DNA of 49,810 bases from Rubripirellula reticaptiva (GCF_007860175.1 NZ_SJPX01000003.1:457470-507279); one strand, 5' to 3'; shown: positions 15,747 through 23,735, counted from the stretch's first letter. Notes: generated by a model not told the origin, from the letters alone. Program-made: numbers and translations.

Positions 15747-16046
15747 ATGCCCGACGAACTCACACGCCTTCAGAGCTGGTACGACGAACACTGCAACGGT
15801 GACTGGGAACATTCGTACGGAGTGCATATCGAAACACTCGACAATCCGGGCTGGTCGTTGCGGATCGACCTATCCGGCACCGAATACTCCGGGCGTAAAC
15901 TTGCAATGGTCGAGAATGGCATCTCCGGTGCAAAACGGACTTGGACGGCGTACTACATCGAGAACGATCAATTCTGTGCCGCCGGTGGTCCATCAACTTT
16001 GCCGCTTCTAATTGGTTGCTTCTTCGATTGGATTGACTCACAATGA
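15747..16046 (+). CDS. Imm53-like immunity family protein
   Basis: 99 residues from the ATG at 15747. The N-terminal half, LQSWYDEHCNGDWEHSYGV, then ETLDNPGWSLRIDL, matches what I know of the Imm53 family, small proteins encoded next to polymorphic toxins. No toxin gene is adjacent: the cassette carries only this gene, so it would be an orphan immunity protein. The assignment rests on motif recall, not a search. Confidence 0.78.
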   Translation: MPDELTRLQSWYDEHCNGDWEHSYGVHIETLDNPGWSLRIDLSGTEYSGRKLAMVENGISGAKRTWTAYYIENDQFCAAGGPSTLPLLIGCFFDWIDSQ

Positions 16047-16048
16047 TC

Positions 16049-16090
16049 GAACGCGGTTGCCGTGAACGAGAACGCGGTTGCCGTGAACGA
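16049..16090 (+). repeat. Perfect 21-bp tandem duplication
   Basis: Two consecutive 21-bp units beginning GAACGCGGTTGCC lie between the Imm53-like stop and attC 28, followed by a partial third unit. Confidence 0.85.
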
Positions 16091-16096
16091 AAACGC

Positions 16097-16186
16097 GGGG
16101 AACCAAACGATGCAACCGAGCGGCGAAGTCGGGCGTTTTGAAGTGGTTAATCTTCCGTCGCCGCCGGCTGATCGTCACCGTTATTT
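16097..16186 (+). other. attC site 28
   Basis: R'' GGGGAAC complements R' GTTCCCC of attC 27. R' is GTTATTT. Confidence 0.92.
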
Positions 16187-16258
16187 GTACTAAACCGACG
16201 CGTCTTTTCGTGCATCGGAATTGATGGTCACCGCGCACAACTCGTGATCTCAACTTTG

Positions 16259-16399
16259 ATGGCGCTCCCTGATCAACTCCCACGACTGCTGACAACGCTG
16301 ACTGACGCAACGGCCGAAAACTTGCCGCCCAGCTCCATGTCCGATAGGCTGACGGCTTGCCGGCCGCTAGTCCGACGACTGGTTCGGGCAAACAAATAA
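16259..16399 (+). CDS. Tiny cassette ORF ending in R''
   Basis: 46 residues from the ATG at 16259 (GTG 16244 also possible). The frame is open from the cassette start and stops at TAA inside R'' AAATAAC, exactly as the larger cassette genes do. The product is Leu/Thr-rich then basic (VRRLVRANK). It is the only candidate gene in a cassette of about 300 bp. Expression is unproven. Confidence 0.45.
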   Translation: MALPDQLPRLLTTLTDATAENLPPSSMSDRLTACRPLVRRLVRANK

Positions 16400-16483
16400 C
16401 CATGTGATGCAACGGAGTCGGGCTTGCAAGGTTTCACCAATGGAAAGTCGTCTCTCCCGACCCGCTGATCACCAACGTTATTT
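16394..16483 (+). other. attC site 29
   Basis: R'' AAATAAC complements R' GTTATTT of attC 28. R' is GTTATTT. Confidence 0.92.
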
Positions 16484-16501
16484 GCTCAAGGCAGACTCCA
16501 C

Positions 16502-16927
16502 ATGGGAATCCTCGATACAGCCCGCCAAGCACTCGTTGGTTTGCCGATCAGTGATATTCTCCGTGAACGCCTTTCTCTCACAATCGACTACACGGCTGAC
16601 CTTGAGCGAAAGGTGTCTGACCTTCAAACTCAAGTAGGCAACCTTCAGTCGCAACTTGATCGCGTAACACTTGAACGCGATCAGGTATCCCAAAAGCATA
16701 CAGATCTTCAGGCCCTCCACGAAGAAGAACTTGAGATTGTCCGCACAGTCGAACTCCGTAAAGGGAAACGCACCGCCGGCCGGTGGCTTCCGTTTTGTCC
16801 AAAATGTCATATGCCCGTCTCCCATGCCGCACATTCGTCATTCTTGAAGTGCAGCGGCGATTGTGGGTGGCTGTCTCACATGTCACTCGCTGAACTAACA
16901 CATCTATTGAACGAACGCAGCAAATAA
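16502..16927 (+). CDS. Coiled-coil plus zinc-ribbon protein
   Basis: 141 residues from ATG. Residues about 30-85 form a heptad-like coiled coil (LERKVSDLQTQVGNLQSQLD and on). A zinc ribbon follows: FCPKC, then CSGDCGW, near residues 98-125. The stop TAA lies in R'' AAATAAC. A small DNA- or protein-binding oligomer is plausible, but the function is unknown. Confidence 0.78.
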   Translation: MGILDTARQALVGLPISDILRERLSLTIDYTADLERKVSDLQTQVGNLQSQLDRVTLERDQVSQKHTDLQALHEEELEIVRTVELRKGKRTAGRWLPFCPKCHMPVSHAAHSSFLKCSGDCGWLSHMSLAELTHLLNERSK

Positions 16928-17011
16928 CAAAATGGTGCAGCCGAGTCCTCAGCCACCCGTAAATTTCAATTCATGTCAACCGTTCGGCCCGGCTGACCAT
17001 CAGCGTTATCC
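16922..17011 (+). other. attC site 30
   Basis: R'' AAATAAC complements R' GTTATTT of attC 29. R' is GTTATCC. L'' ATGGTGCAGCCG versus L' CGGCTGACCAT leaves one extra G. Confidence 0.93.
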
Positions 17012-17020
17012 AGCAAGAGC

Positions 17021-17356
17021 ATGGCACACCCGGTCCTAATTGAACATCAACCGCCCGATGGATGGAAAGTCCTTACCGAGGAGTTCCTGATTTATTGCTA
17101 CAATGAGTGTGGCATTGCGTCACCAGGGCTGCACGAAGGCGATTGCGAATACCGTACCGCAGACGGTCGCACCTTCAAGCAAGTAATGATTCCGGATCAT
17201 CAATGGCACGCGATGTACCCTGCCTTTAAGAGCTGGATCGCCGCGACCGCACACTGCTCTGCATGGATTGAACACGGTCGCATTTGGATTTCCGACGACA
17301 CATCGCAACACCTACGTGAATGCGAACGAATCCCAACGGACCAACGCCAAAAATGA
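17021..17356 (+). CDS. Hypothetical soluble protein
   Basis: 111 residues from an ATG only 10 bases after R', so the leader is extremely short and any ribosome site overlaps the attC. Trp- and His-rich (HQWHAMYPAFKSWIAATAHC). No signal or membrane segment. Family unknown. Confidence 0.65.
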   Translation: MAHPVLIEHQPPDGWKVLTEEFLIYCYNECGIASPGLHEGDCEYRTADGRTFKQVMIPDHQWHAMYPAFKSWIAATAHCSAWIEHGRIWISDDTSQHLRECERIPTDQRQK

Positions 17357-17380
17357 TTTACAACGGCGAGGGAAAACGCT

Positions 17381-17470
17381 GGATAACCAAGCGATGAACG
17401 CGGAGTGGCCGACAGCGCGTTTACAAATGGAAGATTTACCGCGGCCACCCGGTTATCGCAATCGTTCCCC
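17381..17470 (+). other. attC site 31
   Basis: R'' GGATAAC complements R' GTTATCC of attC 30. R' is GTTCCCC. Confidence 0.92.
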
Positions 17471-17523
17471 GACTGACTTGGAGACTCACGTTCAATCGAG
17501 AATTTGACTTTGTCTTCCGAGCG

Positions 17524-18021
17524 GTGAATGATCGCCTGCGTCGCTACGACTCTGTCGGTGCGTGCGGCCAATGGAACGCAACACTCATCGAAGACTTTCG
17601 CTCCGACAGCGAATTTATTCGCACGATCGATGAACTCTTTCGTCGTGCGGTTGCCCAACACACGCATAGCAAGTGCATCACATCTGACGGGCTGTCACTT
17701 GAGACCGTATTTATTGATCTCGGCTTATCGCTCGATCTCTACTTTCGCCTGCACTTTCTTGATGCTCCGAATGGTTACGGGATCGCTCCCGCAAAATACT
17801 CCGTGGCACCTGACACGACTGGTGATGACTACATACTTGCAGAGCTTTGCTGTGGATTGTGTGAATCTGAGGGACAATTCTGGTATCCTACAATGAAACG
17901 AATGCCCAGCGTTGTCATGCCCGCTGACTATGACTGGGCCTATCGTAAAACCCGCGTCTACGGTCCGCCGAGAATTGCATCGTGGATTGATCGGCGAGAT
18001 CGAAAACGCGGGGAACCATGA
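17524..18021 (+). CDS. Hypothetical protein (paralogue at 30921)
   Basis: 165 residues from GTG at 17524. Upstream codons back to about 17495 also align with the paralogue, so the start could be earlier. It matches the cassette protein at 30921-31418 almost throughout (CGQWNATLIEDFR, LFLDAPNGYGIAPAK-type region, SWIDRRDRKRGE). Contains CCGLCE and YDWAYRK motifs. No membrane helix. Family unknown. Confidence 0.75.
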   Translation: MNDRLRRYDSVGACGQWNATLIEDFRSDSEFIRTIDELFRRAVAQHTHSKCITSDGLSLETVFIDLGLSLDLYFRLHFLDAPNGYGIAPAKYSVAPDTTGDDYILAELCCGLCESEGQFWYPTMKRMPSVVMPADYDWAYRKTRVYGPPRIASWIDRRDRKRGEP

Positions 18022-18100
18022 CATGCACCGAAGGACGCGAGCCGAGCGGTTTGGCAAAGGTGAGTCTTTCGCGCGTCCTCGGTGATGTCCGCCGTTATCG
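18010..18100 (+). other. attC site 32
   Basis: R'' GGGGAAC complements R' GTTCCCC of attC 31. R' is GTTATCG. Confidence 0.92.
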
Positions 18101-18169
18101 CAACGACGCTTCTCAACTCAAGCTACAAGCCTTAGTGATCCTAGGGGCTTCATAGGCGTTTAACGACAA

Positions 18170-18754
18170 ATGAAATGCACGGAATGCGGGAGGGTAACCC
18201 TCCGTCAAGACGCGATGAATTGCAGGGACTGCGGGCACCGCTTCGCTAACGCACCTCGCGACGATCTTCTTACTGGCATTTCTAGTGCCCACTGCTCGCA
18301 ACAGGTCTTTCTCCGGGATGCGTCAAATACGGGTTCGCTTCGGCCACGAAAATTCATTGCTGCCTTAACCATGCTTCAGGGTGTCATTGGCGTCTTCGGA
18401 GCCATTGTCGTCGCTGCACTTGCTTTCGCTTCGCCCCCGAGCCTGCTGACGATTTCTCTTTTAACAACAACGATTGTTTTTCGAGGTTTCTGTGGACTTG
18501 CCGGCGGCATTCTGCTGTGGCAAGGAAGACGGAAAGGCTACCAGTTCTCCGTGGGATGCTGGATGTACCTAACACTCGTTGGATTGCTCGCCCTGGTTCA
18601 ACTGTTTTTCGTTGACCTGTCTGCCCCGTACATGATGCGGCACGTTGGCTCTACCATCGGCAAGCTGCTTTTTGGCTCCGCATTCACTTACGTTCTCTTA
18701 GCAGACCTATTAAACTCAAGTTCGTTGGCTTTTCGTAAGCCGCAGCAAATGTAA
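18170..18754 (+). CDS. Zinc-ribbon membrane protein
   Basis: 194 residues from ATG. It opens with a zinc ribbon of four Cys (CTEC at residues 3-6, CRDC at 18-21) followed by a polar linker. Hydrophobic helices lie near 62-86, 91-118, 126-150 and 160-182. The layout (zinc ribbon, linker, membrane domain) is common in uncharacterised bacterial proteins. No enzyme motif is seen. Confidence 0.75.
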   Translation: MKCTECGRVTLRQDAMNCRDCGHRFANAPRDDLLTGISSAHCSQQVFLRDASNTGSLRPRKFIAALTMLQGVIGVFGAIVVAALAFASPPSLLTISLLTTTIVFRGFCGLAGGILLWQGRRKGYQFSVGCWMYLTLVGLLALVQLFFVDLSAPYMMRHVGSTIGKLLFGSAFTYVLLADLLNSSSLAFRKPQQM

Positions 18755-18777
18755 AACACTCTGCGAGAGGGTTCTTG

Positions 18778-18870
18778 CGATAACCATCGCATGCAACGGA
18801 GGACGGGTGGTTCGTTTTCAATTCTGCTTGCAAGCGGTTCGCCCGTCCCCGCTGATGCGTTACGTTATCC
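18778..18870 (+). other. attC site 33
   Basis: R'' CGATAAC complements R' GTTATCG of attC 32. R' is GTTATCC. Confidence 0.92.
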
Positions 18871-18903
18871 GACTCAGATAGAATTATTCGAAACGGACTG
18901 TTT

Positions 18904-19368
18904 ATGACTTGGGTTCCTCGTTTCTCAATCAAAACCCTCTTGTTCGTCGTTGCAATCGTAGCCGTAGCAACTGCATATGTTGTAACGCAACTGAGCTGGA
19001 TCGCTGAGCGTAAACGGGCTATTGCGTGGATGCATGAAACCGATTCGTACTGGGCAGAGCTTCCCGGTGATTTCAGGCCCGACTTAGATAATTCCGCGCC
19101 ATGGCGCATCCGAATGTTTGGCGCTTCTGGTGTTCGCCGCGCGTGCGTCATCGTATACAGCGAACGAACCATTCGGGCAAGAACGGACCAACTCAAACGA
19201 CTCTTTCCCGAAGCAGACATTGAAGTGATACAACTGGGTGAATCACCCGGTGCCACCGTTTTCCCGCCTTGGAATTCAGGATCGCGATACAATACGTTGC
19301 ACACGGAGCCGCGGGCCGCGCGGATTTTTCTATTTGCATGTCTTTCGCCGCGGCCCGGTGAAAGTTGA
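18904..19368 (+). CDS. Single-helix planctomycete-type membrane protein
   Basis: 154 residues from ATG. The N-terminus RFSIKTLLFVVAIVAVATAY is one membrane helix of a type frequent in planctomycetes, and the remainder is soluble. The frame runs through the degenerate attC 34, so about 30 C-terminal residues are attC-encoded, and it stops at TGA within its R'. It is the first gene of what looks like a composite cassette. Confidence 0.7.
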   Translation: MTWVPRFSIKTLLFVVAIVAVATAYVVTQLSWIAERKRAIAWMHETDSYWAELPGDFRPDLDNSAPWRIRMFGASGVRRACVIVYSERTIRARTDQLKRLFPEADIEVIQLGESPGATVFPPWNSGSRYNTLHTEPRAARIFLFACLSPRPGES

Positions 19369-19370
19369 CG
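19284..19370 (+). other. attC site 34, degenerate
   Basis: The stem and loop resemble other sites, but R'' reads GCGATAC (AAC lost) and R' GTTGACG. R'' of the next site fits the R' of attC 33 instead, so this site is probably inactive and internal to a two-part cassette. Confidence 0.72.
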
Positions 19371-19420
19371 AACCGACTGAAATCACCCTCACGCTTACCC
19401 GAACCCCAACCAACGACGGA

Positions 19421-19813
19421 ATGCAACCTATGCGACAACGAACGTCTATTCTGCTTGCAGCCTTTGCTCTCAGCGTAATTGTGATTGCGACGTACCGCCT
19501 CGCGTATGCTGGTGATGACGATCCGGCCGGGCACAAAAACATGTATGGTTTCGGTGATTCGCCATGCTTGGTTACTTTTGACCTCGGTGGTTCTGACGGC
19601 GTCGAACAAACGGTTCTCGTCGACACTGAAATAGTAGTCGTTGGCGGTAAACGATTTCTCAACGGGGTCGTGACCGACAACTACCCAGAAGTCAATGTCG
19701 CTTATCCTGGCACGCGTGCTTTCGTAGCGCTCGATCGCATTGCTTATTTGCAATTTCTTCCCGCTCCCGAGACAGAGAATGACGGGGCAGAACGACGTGA
19801 GACTACCGAATGA
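19421..19813 (+). CDS. Hypothetical exported or anchored protein
   Basis: 130 residues from ATG 19421 (ATG 19430 also good). An N-terminal hydrophobic segment (ILLAAFALSVIVIATYRLAYA) is a signal peptide or anchor. The mature part is beta-rich (CLVTFDLGGSDG, TVLVDTEIVVVGG). Its start MQPMRQRT resembles the MPMRQRT start of the protein at 23873. The stop overlaps the next start (ATGA), so the two genes are translationally coupled. Confidence 0.7.
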   Translation: MQPMRQRTSILLAAFALSVIVIATYRLAYAGDDDPAGHKNMYGFGDSPCLVTFDLGGSDGVEQTVLVDTEIVVVGGKRFLNGVVTDNYPEVNVAYPGTRAFVALDRIAYLQFLPAPETENDGAERRETTE

Positions 19814-20163
19814 GCGCAGCGAACTCTGTTGAACTACGGACAGCAAAGGTATTGACCACCGCAGGGGTTATGGGAGGCCTCATTTGCGGTTCGATCGGCA
19901 CCTTCCTACAATGGTCTTATCAAACAGGCGTGGCTTGGTCAGTCGCCCGCTGGCTTCCTATCGTGTTGTTCGCGATTGGCTTGTTGCTGCTCATTGGTTG
20001 CGTCCGCAGCATTCGGAACAAAGAACCCGGAATGGTTAGCTACGCTTGGGGCCTCTTTGCGGTCGCTCTACTAGTATGTCCCAGCGGTGTTCTATGGTGG
20101 GAAGCGTTCACCAATCCAGAAATCCTTCGCGACTTGCCGATACTTGACAAAATAATCGGCTAA
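19810..20163 (+). CDS. Small three-helix membrane protein (paralogue at 3836)
   Basis: 117 residues from an ATG that overlaps the previous stop by ATGA. Same length and layout as the protein at 3836-4189, with shared words GSIGTFLQWSYQTG, GCVRSIR, NPEI and RDLP. Here it is coupled to an upstream exported-protein gene, which the other copy lacks. Function unknown. Confidence 0.8.
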   Translation: MSAANSVELRTAKVLTTAGVMGGLICGSIGTFLQWSYQTGVAWSVARWLPIVLFAIGLLLLIGCVRSIRNKEPGMVSYAWGLFAVALLVCPSGVLWWEAFTNPEILRDLPILDKIIG

Positions 20164-20186
20164 ATGACACTTAATACAGAATCGTC

Positions 20187-20276
20187 GGATAACCAAGCCA
20201 TGCACCGGAGCCGGGCTTGCGCGCTTTTACAAATGGAACATCAACCGTCCCGGCCCGGTGATGGCAGACGTTATCT
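20187..20276 (+). other. attC site 35
   Basis: R'' GGATAAC, R' GTTATCT. R'' complements R' of attC 33, not of attC 34, supporting a composite cassette from 18865 to about 20270. Confidence 0.92.
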
Positions 20277-20317
20277 GCTCTGCAATTGGGCAACGCAAAA
20301 CTGAACTGAGATTCTCG

Positions 20318-21058
20318 ATGAAAGTCACCATCGCAATCATTCTGGCTTCGCTGTCGATGTTTGGGCCGCCGCAAGTAGCCTTTTCACAGCCGCCGATCTC
20401 GAAGGGGCACTGGTCGTACAAGAACGGGAAGCCGGAAAGCGTGGCGTTCGACTACGGAACGGAATTGACTACGCAAGATATCGATCAACTGTCTCGCTCT
20501 GTCAGTATCGCTCGAATCACCATGGGATACGCGGGAATAGACTGTGAATACGTCACGATTGAAGGCGATCTTCTGAAGCTGGGACAATTGAAAAACCTGC
20601 AGGAAGTTCATCTGTGCAAAGACGGCATAAATGATGATGATCTCAGATTTGTCACCTTGCTTCCCAAGATTCACACCCTCGAATTCAATGCCGACAACGG
20701 GTATGACGACGCACCGATTTGCACGGATGGCTGCGCCGATCATCTGAGTGCCGCCAAGACGCTTCGTAAATTGGTGATTCACGATGGACAATTCACCGAT
20801 AAGTTCGTCGCGACAATCACGAAGCGATTGTCGGGTTTGGAGGAACTTTGGTTGAATTCGCCAGATCTGACGGACGAATCACTCCGCCTACTCGCGGATC
20901 GCTGCAAGAAATTGAAGACACTCCGGATTGCATCAGAACATTTCACTGCCGAAGGCCTCAAGCACCTCGACAGTTTGAAATACCTCAGAGAACGGTCGGT
21001 AAGCTCGCCCGCCTTGCGCAAAGAACGTCGTGAACTCCAACGGTCGCGAGCAAACAGC

Positions 21059-21064
<6 letters not shown>
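20318..21064 (+). CDS. Secreted leucine-rich-repeat-like protein
   Basis: 248 residues from the ATG at 20318. A signal peptide ends near VAFS-QPP (residue about 24). From residue 85 on, LRR-like units of 23-26 residues occur: LGQLKNLQEVHLCKDGI, LLPKIHTLEFNADNG, LSGLEELWLNSPDL, RCKKLKTLRIASEHF, HLDSLKYLRE. Such proteins are frequent in planctomycetes and usually mediate binding. The stop TAA lies inside R'' AGATAAC. Confidence 0.85.
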
Positions 21065-21148
<84 letters not shown>

Positions 21149-21170
21149 GGATTAGAAATGCACTTGGGTG

Positions 21171-21815
21171 ATGTTAACGACTGCCGACATCAAAGACTTG
21201 TCGACGAAGCGAGTGTGGATACTTGTTCCCGCGATTACTGTCGGTGTTGTCGCCATGTTCGCATACTTCGTGGCAGTCGCTCTCTGCCGCGACTCCTTGG
21301 TCAACTCTGCAAGGCAAAACTTCGGGGAAACGGTCGCGGACTTTCTGCCTCTAGCGATGATCCTTCCTTCACTTGGATTCTTTCTCGCGCCGTTGGTATG
21401 GGCTGAGCGAAAATCAAAACGCTACGCACTTATCTGTCCTGAATGCACCACTGATTTGTCCCGTTCTACTCGTCGCGTCATTGCGACACGCTGCTGCGGC
21501 TCTTGCGGAAAGCAAATCGTGGAGGGTCGGCGAATTCATGGCCCCATGGCGTTTGAGCGACTTTCCCGAGTTGAGCAACGCCGGCTTCTTGTCTACTGGT
21601 TCTGGGCGTGGCCCACTTTGGGTTTGTTGCTTCTTGGCTACCACTGGATTGACCCAACGGCGTTAAACAACTGCCCACAGATGCTATTCATTCCGGGACT
21701 CATCGGAACGGCAGCGACCGGATGGGCTTTTGCTCGTTCGATGGATAAACGCTATATTCCACAGTTCATCGCGTCTGCTATGGTATTGTGTCTTGGTATC
21801 AATGCGTTTTGGTGA
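21171..21815 (+). CDS. Membrane protein with internal zinc ribbon
   Basis: 214 residues from the ATG at 21171. Two hydrophobic segments (about 15-40, 58-78) precede a cytoplasmic zinc ribbon, CPEC ... CCGSC, near residues 89-110. Two or three helices follow (about 137-155, 166-185, 195-212). No enzyme motif. Family unknown. Confidence 0.75.
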   Translation: MLTTADIKDLSTKRVWILVPAITVGVVAMFAYFVAVALCRDSLVNSARQNFGETVADFLPLAMILPSLGFFLAPLVWAERKSKRYALICPECTTDLSRSTRRVIATRCCGSCGKQIVEGRRIHGPMAFERLSRVEQRRLLVYWFWAWPTLGLLLLGYHWIDPTALNNCPQMLFIPGLIGTAATGWAFARSMDKRYIPQFIASAMVLCLGINAFW

Positions 21816-21827
21816 CGCCGAAGATCA

Positions 21828-21919
21828 GACGAACCATGGGATGCAACGGAGCGGCGGTGGCGTGGTTTCTCGTGAGGTCAATGTCAAATCCCGCCGCCCG
21901 CTGATCCCGGACGTTCGTC
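21828..21919 (+). other. attC site 37
   Basis: R'' GACGAAC complements R' GTTCGTC of attC 36. R' is GTTCGTC. Confidence 0.92.
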
Positions 21920-21924
21920 GGATG

Positions 21925-22206
21925 CTATTCCACATCTTCCAGCGTCATGGTGCCGTCGCCATTGTCCGCCACGACGCGGCAACGCACCGAAACCGGCACA
22001 AGTATCCATTCTTTCGACACCACAAAGCCGAGGCACGGGAACGGCTGGAAAAACCAGCTAAACCCGACCTCTCGATCGTTGACGTGCAGTCCAATCCACC
22101 AATCCTTGATCGAAAATGTAGGCTTAATTCGCCACCGCCATCGCCCCGAAGGTAACGCACGCGACGAACAAGGCAATGCATGGGAGCACGCCGGAGAGTC
22201 TTTCAT
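21925..22206 (-). CDS. Antisense cassette protein with attC-encoded N-terminus
   Basis: 93 residues on - from the ATG at 22206 inside attC 38, with AGAAAGG upstream. The first residues (MKDSPACSHALPCS) are attC sequence. The body is beta-rich (WWIGLHVNDREVGFSWFFQP, EWILVPVSVRCRVV) and acidic at the end, with the look of a small beta barrel. The stop TAG is next to R' of attC 37. Family unknown. Confidence 0.7.
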   Translation of the reverse strand: MKDSPACSHALPCSSRALPSGRWRWRIKPTFSIKDWWIGLHVNDREVGFSWFFQPFPCLGFVVSKEWILVPVSVRCRVVADNGDGTMTLEDVE

Positions 22207-22252
22207 AATTGATGCCTTTCTGGGGCGTGCCCCATGATTGCAAGCGTTATCC
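22163..22252 (+). other. attC site 38
   Basis: R'' GACGAAC complements R' GTTCGTC of attC 37. R' is GTTATCC. L'' GCAATGCATGGG versus L' CCCATGATTGC leaves one extra G. Confidence 0.93.
22215..22221 (-). promoter_or_regulatory. Shine-Dalgarno inside attC 38
   Basis: AGAAAGG on -, eight bases before the ATG at 22206. Confidence 0.5.
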
Positions 22253-22564
22253 GACATACTCCCTCAGGTGTCCGGCGTATTTCTTCGCACAAGCGATCAC
22301 TTTAACCTTCGATTGCGAATTGATCGTTCGGCTTTTGCGTTAGTGAATCGACGCGTCAAATGTTTTGATCCTCCGTTGGCGTTGGCTGCAACGTTGGTTG
22401 ATCGCTGACTGATTTCCGTCTTAACGACTGGCGTTTGTCGATGGCACCGCAACGGTTCTGATCCTTCGATGAACGGAATTGCTTGCCGCGTACTTTATGG
22501 CCCGCTAGACTTTGGCGACCTGGAATCCACTGCCCAACACTCGATCAATGCCCGTCGATAAAAC
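22247..22564 (+). repeat. 318-bp gene-poor cassette body, copy 3 of 4
   Basis: Same length and nearly same sequence as the copies at 666, 1494 and 30459, but about 20 kb away from the first two. No convincing gene. Confidence 0.85.
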
Positions 22565-22654
22565 GGATAACCATCGGTTGTACCGGAGCGGCGGTGGTAC
22601 CGCTGTTTTGAAATCACGGCACTCGCCGCCGCCCGGTAAACCGTAACGTTCTGG
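22565..22654 (+). other. attC site 39
   Basis: R'' GGATAAC complements R' GTTATCC of attC 38. R' is GTTCTGG. Confidence 0.92.
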
Positions 22655-22666
22655 CACGAAGTGCAC

Positions 22667-22711
22667 ATCGTGCTCGTGCTCAGTGAAACGGTGCTCGTGC
22701 TCGTAATCGAT
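22667..22711 (+). repeat. Left arm of 45-bp inverted repeat around the S23-like gene
   Basis: Matches the reverse complement of 23119-23163 at 39 of 45 positions, without gaps. Starts ATCGTGCTCGTGCTCAG. Confidence 0.88.
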
Positions 22712-22725
22712 TTGGAGGGGCACGG

Positions 22726-23217
22726 ATGAACGATCCAACTTTCGACCACGATCGACTTGACGTTTATCGTCTCTCGATCGACTACGTTACCGCTGCGTTT
22801 GACGTTTCCAAAACACTAACCGGATTACATCGCCACGCCCGCGACCAACGGCTTCGCGCGGCGCAATCGATCCCGCTGAACATCGCCGAGGGTAACGGTA
22901 AGCGAAGCTTTAAAGACCGTGCTCGGTTTTTCGACATCGCTCGCGGTTCGTCGTTTGAGTGTGCGGCGATTCAAGATGTTTTGGTTGCGACGGGTGGCTT
23001 GGACGATTCAACGAGTCGTGACTTGAAGTCCAAGCTCAAACGAATCGTCTCGATGTTGACTCGAATGGCGATGAAATTTGACGACGTGAGCGAATCGTCG
23101 GTAGACTATGCCGTGGCGATCGATTGCGAGCACGAGCACCGCGATGCTGAGCACGAGCACGATCGAGAAGAGCCAGAACCATGCGTTGGACCGAAGACGC
23201 CGAGTTCAGTTGTTTGA
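22726..23217 (+). CDS. Four-helix-bundle (S23/rRNA intervening-sequence type) protein
   Basis: 163 residues from ATG, with GGAGGGG about 10 bases upstream. LDVYRLSIDYV, RDQRLRAAQSIPLNIAEGNG, FFDIARGSSFECAAIQDVL and the later helices match the S23/four-helix-bundle family first found inside intervening sequences of bacterial 23S rRNA genes. The C-terminal His/Glu repeats (EHEHRDAEHEHD) are encoded by the right arm of an inverted repeat, and the last residues lie in attC 40. Members are thought to bind nucleic acid or nucleotides, but the function is unsettled. Confidence 0.9.
   Translation: MNDPTFDHDRLDVYRLSIDYVTAAFDVSKTLTGLHRHARDQRLRAAQSIPLNIAEGNGKRSFKDRARFFDIARGSSFECAAIQDVLVATGGLDDSTSRDLKSKLKRIVSMLTRMAMKFDDVSESSVDYAVAIDCEHEHRDAEHEHDREEPEPCVGPKTPSSVV
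23119..23163 (+). repeat. Right arm of 45-bp inverted repeat around the S23-like gene
   Basis: Lies within the 3' end of the coding region and pairs with 22667-22711, so a transcript could close into a long stem with the gene in the loop. Confidence 0.88.
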
Positions 23218-23262
23218 AGTTGAGAATCTTTCGCGGCGTCTCGGTCAACGCTGCAGTTCCCC
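23173..23262 (+). other. attC site 40
   Basis: R'' CCAGAAC complements R' GTTCTGG of attC 39. R' is GTTCCCC. Confidence 0.92.
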
Positions 23263-23286
23263 GACTGAATTGTTCGCTGTTTGCCA

Positions 23287-23718
23287 ATGGACGATCCAAT
23301 AGCACTGAGCGACCGTCTTACCGAATGCATTCCTGACGACCTGTACGAACTCTGGCGCAACGGGCCGTTGCGATTCGCTAGCAGAGACAACCTTCCAGTC
23401 GTTGAACTGACTGGACAACGATTGGCACTTCATTGGGGTTCAACCAGGATTGTCGCTGATGCCGCCGATTGTCACTTCCGGGTCGGCCGACCCTGGAAAA
23501 TGAAACGCAATGCACGCTCGGCCCGACCGCTTCTCCCATTTGGTAACCACGACCTGATACTGATCGACTTCCCACCTCTTCAAACCGGATTTTGGGGCGG
23601 CATCTGGTCGTACAACACTGCTCCGGTTGGCTACACTAAGCGTTCGCTGAACGACTGGGCGAATGCTTTAGCCACGATAGTAGACGGCTTTGACGCTCAA
23701 CGATTCTTGCATGACTGA
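23287..23718 (+). CDS. Hypothetical protein (relative of 39954-40553)
   Basis: 143 residues from the ATG at 23287. The core LPVVELTGQRLALHWGSTRI, then CHFRVGRPWKMK, PFGNHDLILIDFPPL and VGYT match the protein at 39954, which adds two membrane helices. The short strands resemble a PH-like membrane-associated domain, but that is only an impression. No catalytic motif. Confidence 0.75.
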   Translation: MDDPIALSDRLTECIPDDLYELWRNGPLRFASRDNLPVVELTGQRLALHWGSTRIVADAADCHFRVGRPWKMKRNARSARPLLPFGNHDLILIDFPPLQTGFWGGIWSYNTAPVGYTKRSLNDWANALATIVDGFDAQRFLHD

Positions 23719-23735
23719 ATTCCGCACCTTGAAGC

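Noticed and set aside
19810-20163. Toxin-antitoxin pair at 19421/19810
   Set aside because: ATGA coupling fits, but both products are exported or membrane proteins without toxin or antitoxin features, and the paralogue at 3836 stands alone.
22495-22749. Antisense ORF over the third repeat cassette and attC 39
   Set aside because: Most of the frame translates attC, and it is not kept as a gene in the other copies.
22726-23217. An rRNA gene fragment around the S23-type ORF
   Set aside because: Flanks are attC and leader DNA, and no 23S rRNA sequence is present.
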